Source: RBG-16-66-20 sp039931635
Lineage (GTDB): Bacteria > Pseudomonadota > Gammaproteobacteria > Burkholderiales > SG8-39
Reading direction: 5' to 3'
NCBI GenBank assembly: GCA_039931635.1
Contig: JBDTRO010000162.1
Span: 1-8,063 of the forward strand
DNA length: 8,063 nucleotides
Part shown: piece by piece, positions 1 through 5,589 of the stretch
Layout: each line of letters begins with the position of its first letter
Numbering within the stretch: position 1 is the stretch's first letter
Position numbers and translations under genes: made by a program
The notes under the pieces: model-generated
The model's input: the letters and a program-made list of their open reading frames with translations, nothing else
Told to the model about the DNA's origin: nothing
Database searches by the model: none

Positions 1-298
1 GGAAAGCATCATCGGCATGGTCGAAGTGCGGCAGGTGTTTCGCATCTCCAAGGTTGGCACGGTCGCCGGTTGCTATGTCACCGAAGGCCTGATCAAGCGC
101 AACGCGCAGGTGCGCGTGCTGCGCGACAGCGTCGTCATCCATACCGGCGAACTCGAGGCGCTCAAGCGCTTCAAGGACGACGTGCGGGAAGTGAAGTCCG
201 GCTTCGAATGCGGCATCTCGCTCAAGTCCTTCCAGGATCTCAAGGAAGGCGACCAGTTCGAGGTGTTCGAGATCCTCGAGGTCGCCCGCACTCTGTGA
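1..298 (+). CDS. infB: Translation initiation factor IF-2, C-terminal fragment
   Basis: This is the 3' end of the gene for the GTPase that brings fMet-tRNA to the 30S subunit and promotes 50S joining. The gene enters from the left edge; the first complete codon begins at base 2 and the stop is TGA at 296-298. About 98 residues are present, covering the C-terminal beta-barrel (C2 domain) that binds the formyl-methionyl end of initiator tRNA. Recognisable family blocks are IIGMVEVRQVF, AGCYVTEG, VRVLRDSVVIHTGELEALKRF and KDDVREVKSGFECGI, and the end FEVFEILEVARTL resembles the end of E. coli IF-2. The GTPase domain lies outside the window. It is followed at 19 bp by rbfA, the usual order in the nusA-infB-rbfA-truB cluster. 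Identification is firm; only the fragment can be judged. Confidence 0.97.
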   Translation, partial: ESIIGMVEVRQVFRISKVGTVAGCYVTEGLIKRNAQVRVLRDSVVIHTGELEALKRFKDDVREVKSGFECGISLKSFQDLKEGDQFEVFEILEVARTL

Positions 299-317
299 CG
301 GGAAGGCGGGTCACGAA

Positions 318-665
318 GTGACCCGGGGCCGCCCCCAGAAAGTGGCCGACCTGATCCAGCGCGAACTCGCCGACCTGCTGCGGCACGAGGTGCGCGATCC
401 AAGAGTCGGGATGGTGACGTTGACGTCGGTCGACGTTGCACCTGATCTTTCTCACGCGAAAGTCTTCTTCACGATCCTCGACAAGGACCGGCAGCGGGAC
501 ACGACCAAGGCCCTGCAGCGCGCCGCAGGCTTCCTGCGCTCGCAGCTTTCGCACCGGATGTCGATGTACACCACCCCGGAACTGCGCTTCGTCTACGACG
601 AGTCGGTGGAGCGGGGCGACCGACTGTCGCGCCTCATCGACAGCGTCGTGCCCCCGAAGCGCTGA
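318..665 (+). CDS. rbfA: Ribosome-binding factor A
   Basis: Small cytoplasmic KH-fold protein that binds the 30S subunit near the 5' helix of 16S rRNA and helps late maturation and cold adaptation. The product is 115 residues, slightly short of E. coli RbfA (133), the difference lying in the variable C-terminal tail. Family features are the N-terminal helix KVADLIQRELADLL (residues 8-21), the HEVRDPRVG segment (about 23-31), the strand VTLTSVDVAPDLSHAKVF and the block PELRFVYDESVERGDRL near the C-terminus. The start is GTG at 318; no in-frame ATG suits, and the protein begins where family members do. A GGAAGGCGGG stretch just upstream can act as ribosome binding site. The stop TGA at 663-665 shares a base with the truB ATG, implying translational coupling. 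Confidence 0.96.
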   Translation: MTRGRPQKVADLIQRELADLLRHEVRDPRVGMVTLTSVDVAPDLSHAKVFFTILDKDRQRDTTKALQRAAGFLRSQLSHRMSMYTTPELRFVYDESVERGDRLSRLIDSVVPPKR

Positions 666-1558
666 TGGGCGGCAAGCTGCGGCGCAGGCTGGACGGCGTG
701 CTGCTGCTCGACAAGCCGGTCGGCCCGAGTTCCAGCGCGGTCCTGCAGTCGGTCAAGCGCCTGCTGGAGGCGGAAAAGGCAGGGCATGCCGGCACGCTGG
801 ATCCGCTGGCCTCCGGGTTGCTGCCCCTGCTGTTCGGCGAGGCGACCAAGTTCGCGCAGTTCGGCCTGGATTCGATCAAGGAGTACGTCGCGCTGGTCAG
901 GCTGGGTGCAGCCACGGATACGGGCGATGCCGAGGGACAGGTCCTCGAGCGCATGGCGGTGAACGTCGATGCGGCGGCGCTGGCGCTGGCGCTGACGCGC
1001 TTTCGCGGCGCGATCGAGCAGGTGCCGCCGATGTACTCGGCGCTCAAGCACGCGGGACAGCCGCTGTATGAGCTCGCGCGCGCCGGCCAGACGGTGGAAC
1101 GCGCGGTCCGGCATGTGACGGTGCACGAGCTTGAATTGCTCGAGCGCTCGGGAGATGTTCTGCGGCTGCGGGTCAAATGCAGCAAGGGAACCTATGTGCG
1201 CCAGCTGGCCGTGGACCTTGGGCTCGCGCTGGGCACGGTGGCGCACCTGGAAGGCCTGCGCCGCACGGCCGTGGGCGGCTTCAGGCTGGACGAGGCGGTA
1301 ACGCTGGATGTCCTCCAGGCGCTGGGCGACGCCGGCCGGCTGGCGCGGCTGTTGCCCCTGGACAGTCTTCTGGAGGGCCTGCCGCGGCTGGAGCTCGATG
1401 AGGCGCAATCGGCGCGCTTCCTGAACGGGCAGGCGATCGCCCTGGACGGCGGCGCGGGCCCGTGCCGGGTTTACGGGCGCCAGGGCCCCTTGCTGGGAAT
1501 CGGCGAATCCCGCCCGGGCAGCGGCCTGCACCCGGTTCGACTGCTTGCAAGAGGCTGA
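665..1558 (+). CDS. truB: tRNA pseudouridine-55 synthase
   Basis: Isomerises uridine 55 in the T-loop of nearly all tRNAs to pseudouridine and also acts as a tRNA-folding chaperone. The 297-residue length is normal. The N-terminal motif GVLLLDKPVGPSS (11-23) is followed by the catalytic box KAGHAGTLDPLASG (38-51), with the nucleophilic aspartate at D46, equivalent to E. coli D48. Further family blocks are KEYVALVRLGAATDTGDAEG (72-91), QVPPMYSALKHAG (119-131) and KCSKGTYVRQLAVDLG (171-186). A C-terminal PUA-like region runs from about residue 240 (LELDEAQSARFLNGQAI). The ATG at 665-667 overlaps the rbfA stop as TGATG, and no clear Shine-Dalgarno stands before it, so termination-reinitiation coupling is likely. 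Nothing is missing from the active site. Confidence 0.97.
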   Translation: MGGKLRRRLDGVLLLDKPVGPSSSAVLQSVKRLLEAEKAGHAGTLDPLASGLLPLLFGEATKFAQFGLDSIKEYVALVRLGAATDTGDAEGQVLERMAVNVDAAALALALTRFRGAIEQVPPMYSALKHAGQPLYELARAGQTVERAVRHVTVHELELLERSGDVLRLRVKCSKGTYVRQLAVDLGLALGTVAHLEGLRRTAVGGFRLDEAVTLDVLQALGDAGRLARLLPLDSLLEGLPRLELDEAQSARFLNGQAIALDGGAGPCRVYGRQGPLLGIGESRPGSGLHPVRLLARG

Positions 1559-1574
1559 AATAGCGAGAAAAATC

Positions 1575-1603
1575 TTGTAGGGAGGCCCCGTTTTCGCTAG
1601 AAT
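1575..1603 (+). promoter_or_regulatory. Probable rpsO promoter (sigma-70 type)
   Basis: In the truB-rpsO gap, TTGTAG (1575-1580) and TAGAAT (1598-1603) are separated by exactly 17 bases. The -10 element matches TATAAT at five of six positions; the -35 matches only at TTG. An A-rich run (1568-1572) lies just upstream. Transcription would start near 1610, leaving a leader of about 30 bases before the rpsO ATG. A separate promoter before rpsO is known in E. coli. This call rests on pattern matching only. Confidence 0.55.
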
Positions 1604-1641
1604 GCCCGCCTCCATACAGAGACGCGAAAAGAGAGAAGAGC

Positions 1642-1911
1642 ATGAGTTTGCAGGTTGCGCAGAAAGCGCAGGTCGTCAAGCAGCACCAGCGCGCGGTTAA
1701 CGATACCGGGTCCCCGGAAGTGCAGATCGCGCTCCTCACCGAGCGCATCAACGACCTGACCGGACATTTCAAGGCCCACGTGAAGGATTTCCATTCGCGC
1801 CGCGGCTTGCTGAAGATGGTCAGCCAGCGCCGCAAGCTGCTCGACTACCTGAAGCGCAAGAACGCCGACAAGTACCGCTCGCTGATCGAGCGGCTTGGGC
1901 TGCGCAAGTAG
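1642..1911 (+). CDS. rpsO: 30S ribosomal protein S15
   Basis: Primary-binding small-subunit protein that contacts the central domain of 16S rRNA and forms an intersubunit bridge. The 89-residue length is the family standard. Conserved blocks are DTGSPEVQIALLTERI (21-36), LTGHFKAHVKDFHSRRGLL (39-57) and MVSQRRKLLDYLK (59-71), covering the helices that bind the 16S three-way junction. The start is ATG at 1642, preceded by the purine-rich GAGAGAAGAG (1631-1640) as ribosome binding site. It lies 83 bp after truB with its own likely promoter and is followed by a strong hairpin terminator. The stop codon TAG lies inside the first copy of a 14-bp tandem repeat. In E. coli S15 represses its own translation through a leader pseudoknot; I could not verify such a fold here. 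Confidence 0.98.
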   Translation: MSLQVAQKAQVVKQHQRAVNDTGSPEVQIALLTERINDLTGHFKAHVKDFHSRRGLLKMVSQRRKLLDYLKRKNADKYRSLIERLGLRK

Positions 1912-1930
1912 TCGTTCGCAAGTAGTCGTT
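1903..1930 (+). repeat. 14-bp perfect tandem duplication across the rpsO stop codon
   Basis: The 14-base unit CGCAAGTAGTCGTT occurs at 1903-1916 and again, directly abutting and without mismatch, at 1917-1930. The first copy encodes the last codons (Arg-Lys) and the TAG stop of rpsO; the second lies in the spacer before the terminator. The unit is not a multiple of three, so the second copy is out of frame with rpsO. It looks like a recent slippage duplication. Confidence 0.9.
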
Positions 1931-1967
1931 CTCACGCAGTCCTTGCCCATTTCCCGCATGCCGTAGG

Positions 1968-2002
1968 AAAAAACGCTCATCGCACCGATGAGCGTTTTTT
2001 TT
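1968..2002 (+). terminator. Rho-independent terminator between rpsO and pnp
   Basis: ACGCTCATCG (1973-1982) and CGATGAGCGT (1986-1995) form a perfect 10-bp stem with a 3-base CAC loop. The five A residues before it can pair with the T run after it, extending the stem to 15 bp. The T tract runs from 1995 to 2002. This is a textbook intrinsic terminator for the infB-rpsO unit. The A tract on the other side gives it potential in the opposite direction too. It ends only 28 bases before the pnp start codon. Confidence 0.9.
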
Positions 2003-2018
2003 GCCTGCAGCCCCACAC

Positions 2019-2033
2019 AAAGGAATCCCTTTG
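2019..2033 (+). promoter_or_regulatory. Ribosome binding site fixing a TTG start for pnp
   Basis: AAAGGAA at 2019-2025 stands 5-7 bases before the in-frame TTG at 2031-2033. There is no in-frame ATG or GTG near the expected N-terminus; the first in-frame ATG lies deep in the first RNase PH domain. An earlier TTG at 2001 falls in the terminator T tract, has no ribosome binding site, and would add ten residues that family members do not have. Confidence 0.75.
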
Positions 2034-4136
2034 AACCCGACCAAAAAGACATTCACCCTCGGCACGCAGCAGGTCACGCTGGAGACCGGGGAAATCGCCC
2101 GCCAGGCGCATGGCGCCGTCCTTTGCACCGTTGATGACACCGTGGTGCTGGCCGCGGTTACGGCCTCGAAATCGGCCAAGCCCGGCCAGAGCTTTTTCCC
2201 GCTCACGGTGGATTACGCCGAGAAGACCTATGCCGCGGGCAAAATCCCCGGCGGCTTCTTCAAACGCGAAGGGCGCCCGACCGAGAAGGAGATCCTGACC
2301 TCGCGCCTGATCGACCGCCCGATCCGGCCGCTGTTCCCGGACGGCTTCTACAACGAAGTGCAGGTGGTGGCACAGGTGCTGTCGCTCAATCCCGAAGTGG
2401 ATGCCGACATCCCCGCGATGATCGCGGTGTCGGCGGCCATGACGCTGTCCGGCGTGCCGTTCAGTGGCCCGATCGGTGCTGTGCGCGTCGGCTATGTCGA
2501 CGGCCAGTACGTCACCAATCCGACGATGTCGCAGTTGAAGGAATCCAAGCTGAACCTGGTGGTGGCCGGTACGGCGCAGGGCGTGCTGATGGTCGAATCC
2601 GAAGCGCTCGAGCTGCCGGAAGACGTGATGCTGGGCGCCGTGGTCCACGGCCACGAGCAGATGCAGGCCGCGATCACCGCCATCGAGGAACTGGCCGAAG
2701 TCGCGGCCAAGCCGGCCTGGGACTGGAAAGCCCCGGTCAAGGACGAGGCGCTGGCGGCGAAAATTGTCGAGTTGTCCGAAGCGGATCTGCGCAAGGCGTT
2801 TGCCATGCGTCAAAAGGGCGCACGCTCGGAAGCGATCGACGCCATCTGGAAGCGCGTCTTTGAAGCGGTCGGCGCAGGCACCACCGGCGGCCCGGATATC
2901 AACACCGTGAAGGACCTCTGCTTCGCGGTCGAATCGAAGATCGTGCGCAACCAGATCCTAGACGGCGAGCCGCGCATCGACGGCCGCGACACGCGCACCG
3001 TGCGCCCGATCACCATCCGCACCGGCGTGCTGCCGCGCACCCACGGCTCGGCGCTGTTCACGCGCGGCGAAACGCAGGCGCTGGTCACCGTGACGCTGGG
3101 CACCGGGCGCGACGAGCAGATCATCGACGCGCTGGCGGGCGAATACCGCGAGCGCTTCATGTTCCACTACAACTTCCCTCCGTATTCCACGGGCGAGACC
3201 GGCCGGTTCGGATTCACCAAGCGCCGCGAAATCGGCCATGGCCGCCTCGCCAAGCGCGCGCTGGTCGGCATGCTGCCGCCGGCGGCGGATTTCGGTTATT
3301 CGCTGCGCATCGTTTCGGAGATCACCGAGTCGAACGGTTCCTCCTCGATGGCCTCGGTGTGCGGCGGCAGCCTCGCACTGATGGACGCCGGCGTGCCGAT
3401 CAAGGAACACGTCGCGGGCATCGCCATGGGCCTGATCAAGGAAGGCAACCGCTTCGCGGTGCTGACCGACATCCTGGGCGACGAAGATCACCTTGGCGAC
3501 ATGGATTTCAAGGTGGCGGGCACGACCAACGGCGTCACCGCGCTGCAGATGGATCTGAAGATCGAGTCCATCAACAAGGGCATCATGAAGGTGGCGCTCG
3601 ACCAGGCGCGCGAGGCGCGCATCCACATCCTCGAGCAGATGAAGCAGGCGATGGGCGGCTCGCGCACCGAGCTCTCCACCTTCGCGCCGCGCATTCTCAA
3701 GATCAAGATCAACCCGGACAAGATCCGCGACGTCATCGGCAAGGGCGGCGTGGTCATCCGTGGCATCCAGGAAGAGACCGGCACCACCATCGAGATCGAG
3801 GACGACGGCATGATTTCCATCGCCTGCGTCTCGCCCGAGGGCGGCGAAGCGGCGCTCAAGCGCATTCAGGACCTGACCGCCGACGTCGAAGTCGGCAGGG
3901 TCTACGAAGGGCCGGTGCTGCGCCTGCTGGATTTCGGCGCCATCGTGCAACTCATGCCGGGCCGCGACGGCCTGCTGCACATTTCGCAGATCAGCAACGA
4001 GCGCGTGAACGCCGTTTCCGACCACCTGAAGGAAGGCCAGATCGTGAAGGTCAAGGTGCTGGAAGCAGACGACAAGGGCAGAGTGCGCCTGTCGATGAAG
4101 GCTGTCGGCGCTCCGGAAGCCGCCAAGCAGGGCTGA
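2031..4136 (+). CDS. pnp: Polynucleotide phosphorylase (polyribonucleotide nucleotidyltransferase)
   Basis: Phosphorolytic 3'-5' exoribonuclease, trimeric and part of the RNA degradosome in many proteobacteria; it releases nucleoside diphosphates and can also add tails. From TTG 2031 the product is 701 residues, close to E. coli PNPase. Domains in order: RNase PH 1 (about 5-145), an alpha-helical linker (about 240-305), RNase PH 2 (about 315-540), KH (about 553-612) with GKGG at 570-573, and S1 (about 620-691). The active site is complete: the SSSMASVCGG block from S437, and GDEDHLGDMDFKVAG carrying D486, D492 and K494, the same numbers as in E. coli. The first PH domain keeps DYAEKTYAAGKIPGGFFKREGRP. 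The gene follows rpsO as in most proteobacteria but sits just behind a strong terminator, so readthrough, RNA processing or an unseen promoter must supply its transcript. It ends in convergence with dksA. Confidence 0.97.
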   Translation: MNPTKKTFTLGTQQVTLETGEIARQAHGAVLCTVDDTVVLAAVTASKSAKPGQSFFPLTVDYAEKTYAAGKIPGGFFKREGRPTEKEILTSRLIDRPIRPLFPDGFYNEVQVVAQVLSLNPEVDADIPAMIAVSAAMTLSGVPFSGPIGAVRVGYVDGQYVTNPTMSQLKESKLNLVVAGTAQGVLMVESEALELPEDVMLGAVVHGHEQMQAAITAIEELAEVAAKPAWDWKAPVKDEALAAKIVELSEADLRKAFAMRQKGARSEAIDAIWKRVFEAVGAGTTGGPDINTVKDLCFAVESKIVRNQILDGEPRIDGRDTRTVRPITIRTGVLPRTHGSALFTRGETQALVTVTLGTGRDEQIIDALAGEYRERFMFHYNFPPYSTGETGRFGFTKRREIGHGRLAKRALVGMLPPAADFGYSLRIVSEITESNGSSSMASVCGGSLALMDAGVPIKEHVAGIAMGLIKEGNRFAVLTDILGDEDHLGDMDFKVAGTTNGVTALQMDLKIESINKGIMKVALDQAREARIHILEQMKQAMGGSRTELSTFAPRILKIKINPDKIRDVIGKGGVVIRGIQEETGTTIEIEDDGMISIACVSPEGGEAALKRIQDLTADVEVGRVYEGPVLRLLDFGAIVQLMPGRDGLLHISQISNERVNAVSDHLKEGQIVKVKVLEADDKGRVRLSMKAVGAPEAAKQG

Positions 4137-4145
4137 TACGTTACT

Positions 4146-4240
4146 GTCGTCCCCGCGGCTTTAGGCGGGGACCCAGATTTTCGTCGATGGACCCCCGCAC
4201 CCCGATAGATTCACTCGGGGCCAGGCTACGCGGGGGAGAC
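4146..4240. repeat. Paired palindromic element (REP/BIME-like) between convergent pnp and dksA
   Basis: Two hairpins lie head to head. The left has GTCCCCGC (4149-4156) pairing with GCGGGGAC (4165-4172) around an 8-base loop. The right has outer arms CCCCCGC (4192-4198) and GCGGGGG (4230-4236) enclosing an inner hairpin CCCCGA (4200-4205) with TCGGGG (4215-4220). The outer ends match as inverted repeats, GTCGTCCCCGC (4146-4156) against the complement of 4230-4240, at 9 of 11 positions. The inner ends, GCGGGGACCCA (4165-4175) and TGGACCCCCGC (4188-4198), also match inversely at 9 of 11. This mirrored layout is typical of dispersed extragenic palindromes. It may also end transcription from both sides, although T tracts are weak. 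Copy number elsewhere cannot be seen from here. Confidence 0.7.
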
Positions 4241-4251
4241 GGCTGGTTGTG

Positions 4252-4677
4252 CTACTTAGCCACCTGCCGCTCGCGCATCTCGTCGAGCGTCTTGCAGTCG
4301 ATGCAAAGCGTGGCCGTGGGCCGCGCTTCCAGGCGCTTGAGCCCGATCTCGACCCCGCAGCTCTCGCAGTAGCCGTACTCGTTGGCGTCGATGCGGGCGA
4401 TGGTCTCGTCGATCTTCTTGATCAGCTTGCGCTCGCGGTCCCGGTTGCGCAGCTCGAGCGCCATGTCCGACTCCTGGCTCGCGCGGTCGTTCGGGTCCGC
4501 AAACACGGTCGCCTCGTCCTGCATCGTGTGCACGGTGCGGTCGATCTCCTGCGAGAGCTCCGATTTGATGTTCTCGAGGATCTTGCGGAAATGGCTCCGC
4601 TGCTTCGAGTTCATGTATTCCTCGCCCTTTTTCGGGGCGTAGGGCGCGAAGCTGTTTTTCTTCAATTCCAATGGCAT
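4252..4677 (-). CDS. dksA: RNA polymerase-binding transcription factor DksA
   Basis: Binds the secondary channel of RNA polymerase and, with ppGpp, represses stable-RNA promoters and activates amino acid biosynthesis promoters. With the start at ATG 4677 the product is 141 residues (E. coli 151). It aligns well: APYAPKKGEEYMNSKQ near the N-terminus, then a coiled coil whose tip carries ADPNDRASQES with the two key aspartates at D61 and D64. After that come ELRNRDRERKLIKKID and a zinc finger with C104, C107, C125 and C128 (CESCG and CIDC). A more distal TTG at 4737 is rejected because it coincides with the putative -35 box and would place the -10 box inside the gene. No strong Shine-Dalgarno precedes 4677. 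It converges with pnp and diverges from the tRNA cluster. Confidence 0.95.
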   Translation of the reverse strand: MPLELKKNSFAPYAPKKGEEYMNSKQRSHFRKILENIKSELSQEIDRTVHTMQDEATVFADPNDRASQESDMALELRNRDRERKLIKKIDETIARIDANEYGYCESCGVEIGLKRLEARPTATLCIDCKTLDEMRERQVAK

Positions 4678-4708
4678 TTCGGTCGTCGGCTGAAAAATGA
4701 AGGTAGGC

Positions 4709-4737
4709 TTTGTAGCAGATATGCCACCCTGCGGCAA
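4709..4737 (-). promoter_or_regulatory. Probable dksA promoter
   Basis: On the - strand, TTGCCG (4737-4732) and TACAAA (4714-4709) are separated by exactly 17 bases; each matches the sigma-70 consensus at four of six positions. Transcription would start near 4702, about 25 bases before the dksA ATG at 4677. The position supports that start and argues against the TTG at 4737. Confidence 0.5.
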
Positions 4738-4750
4738 GCTTAAAAAAGAG

Positions 4751-4764
4751 TATCATTGGCGCCC
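4751..4764 (+). promoter_or_regulatory. Probable tRNA operon promoter: -10 box and GC-rich discriminator
   Basis: TATCAT (4751-4756) matches the -10 consensus at five of six positions and lies 14 bases before the tRNA-Pro gene. It is followed by the GC-rich TGGCGCCC, the kind of discriminator seen at stringently controlled stable-RNA promoters. An A-rich run (4742-4747) precedes it. I find no good -35 box at 16-18 bases spacing, so the call is tentative. Confidence 0.4.
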
Positions 4765-4770
4765 GATTTT

Positions 4771-4847
4771 CGGGGTGTAGCGCAGCCTGGTAGCGCGCCT
4801 GCTTTGGGAGCAGGATGTCGGGAGTTCAAATCTCTCCACCCCGACCA
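4771..4847 (+). tRNA. tRNA-Pro (anticodon TGG)
   Basis: A 77-base cloverleaf. Acceptor arms CGGGGTG (4771-4777) and CACCCCG (4837-4843) pair fully, with discriminator A and encoded CCA at 4845-4847. The anticodon stem CCTGC/GCAGG encloses the loop TTTGGGA, giving anticodon TGG for proline. The T-loop TTCAAAT is present. It is the first gene of a three-tRNA cluster. Confidence 0.97.
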
Positions 4848-4911
4848 GTCCTGCCCCGGACACGGGTGGGTGGAACTGCACGGCGAAACTGCATGGCAGA
4901 AGCAAGCGGAT

Positions 4912-4988
4912 CTGCCCGTAGCTCAACCGGATAGAGCACCAGCCTTCTAAGCTGGGGGTTGTGGGTTCGAGTCCCGCCGGGCAGGCCA
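4912..4988 (+). tRNA. tRNA-Arg (anticodon TCT)
   Basis: A 77-base cloverleaf. Acceptor arms CTGCCCG (4912-4918) and CGGGCAG (4978-4984) pair fully, with discriminator G and CCA at 4986-4988. The D-stem is GCTC/GAGC. The anticodon stem CCAGC/GCTGG encloses CTTCTAA, giving anticodon TCT, which reads AGA/AGG arginine codons. The T-stem GTGGG/CCCGC encloses TTCGAGT. It lies 64 bases after tRNA-Pro, probably in the same transcript. Confidence 0.97.
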
Positions 4989-5010
4989 GTAGAATAGTTG
5001 CTGCAGCAAT

Positions 5011-5086
5011 GGTGGCCGTAGCTCAATGGTAGAGTCCCGGATTGTGATTCCGGTTGTTGTGGGTTCGAGTCCCATCGGTCACCCCA
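5011..5086 (+). tRNA. tRNA-His (anticodon GTG)
   Basis: A 76-base cloverleaf with the extra G at position -1 (5011) opposite C73 (5083), the identity mark of tRNA-His, and CCA at 5084-5086. Acceptor arms GTGGCCG (5012-5018) and CGGTCAC (5076-5082) pair with one G-U. The anticodon stem CCGGA/TCCGG encloses TTGTGAT, anticodon GTG at 5044-5046. The last eight bases overlap the 3' end of the receiver gene on the opposite strand. No terminator is visible after it. Confidence 0.97.
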
Positions 5087-5450
5087 CCTTTTGCAGGAAC
5101 GTGTTGATCACCCCATAGAGTTCCCGGCTGCGAAACGGCTTCGCGATATAGCCGTCGCATCCGGCCGCCACCGCCTTGTAGCGATCGTCTCTCATGGTCA
5201 TTGCCGTCACAGCGATGATGGGAATCGCCGCGGTGGCAGGATCTTTTTTCAGCAGCGTCGTCGCCGCCAGGCCATCCATGCCGGGCAATTCGATGTCCAT
5301 CAGGATAAGGTCCGGCTGGCCGGTGCGCGCCAGCGCCATGCCGGCCTCGGCATCGGCGGCCTGCAGCGTCGTGTGACCGGCACTGTGCAACAACATGATG
5401 ACGTACTTCATGTTCAGTGCGTTGTCTTCAACAACCAGTATTTTGGCCAT
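5079..5450 (-). CDS. Single-domain response regulator (DivK/CheY-like receiver)
   Basis: A 123-residue protein that is a receiver domain and nothing else, so it presumably passes a phosphoryl signal by protein contact rather than by binding DNA. The active site is complete: acidic pair E8-D9 in KILVVEDN, phosphoacceptor D52 in LILMDIELPGMDG, switch threonine T82 in IIAVTAM and invariant K104 in YIAKPF. The VEDNALNMK opening resembles DivK-type receivers, which often partner hybrid kinases. The ATG at 5450 is chosen because the receiver fold begins there; the frame is open to 5555 but those residues resemble nothing. The Shine-Dalgarno is weak. The stop (5079-5081) lies within the tRNA-His acceptor on the other strand. 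It follows prmB by 139 bp in the same direction. The cognate kinase is not in the window, and the pathway is unknown. Confidence 0.9.
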   Translation of the reverse strand: MAKILVVEDNALNMKYVIMLLHSAGHTTLQAADAEAGMALARTGQPDLILMDIELPGMDGLAATTLLKKDPATAAIPIIAVTAMTMRDDRYKAVAAGCDGYIAKPFRSRELYGVINTFLQKVG

Positions 5451-5589
5451 CGCTTGGCGTATTCCCGGAACGGCAATCCAGCTGCATTCCAGAAAGTCCG
5501 GGAGCCCTGACGGGCCAAGACGGGTATCGGTGCGGTCCATGGACGAAGGCACCACCGGTCACGCAATTCCTACCAGTGCAGTCTACTCT
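5451..5589. other. Intergenic gap between prmB and the receiver gene
   Basis: These 139 bp must hold the receiver gene's leader and perhaps its promoter. I see no convincing -35/-10 pair and no terminator with a T tract for prmB. A short GCCC/GGGC hairpin (5504-5515) is too small to call. Confidence 0.5.

Noticed and set aside
593..1615. Long open frame on the - strand opposite truB
   Set aside because: It is a GC-rich shadow: Arg/Gln/Ala-heavy, without family motifs, and fully opposite the clear truB gene.
1931..1967. Possible pnp promoter (TTGCCC 1943-1948 with TAGGAA 1964-1969)
   Set aside because: Spacing of 15 and a poor -10 box; it would also place the start inside the terminator hairpin.
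2958..4025. Long open frame on the - strand opposite pnp (and another at 1977-2813)
   Set aside because: Composition is skewed to Arg, His, Asp and Ala as expected from the complement of a coding frame with high third-position GC; pnp is certain on the + strand.
3359..4372. Open frame on the + strand overlapping the pnp 3' half and the palindromic element
   Set aside because: Frame-shifted shadow of pnp, full of Arg/Gly/His, running on through the palindromic element into antisense dksA.
4678..4737. Extended dksA N-terminus from TTG 4737
   Set aside because: It would overlap the probable dksA -35/-10 boxes and adds residues unlike DksA.
4874..4897. Imperfect direct repeat AACTGCACGGC / AACTGCATGGC in the Pro-Arg tRNA spacer
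   Set aside because: Only two copies of 11 bases with one mismatch; too little to call a functional repeat.
4756..4950. Short open frame through the tRNA-Pro and tRNA-Arg genes
   Set aside because: It consists of tRNA sequence; both cloverleaves are complete.
4771..5086. tRNA cluster as an integration site of a genomic island
   Set aside because: No integrase, no duplicated tRNA 3' fragment and only core genes on both sides within the window.
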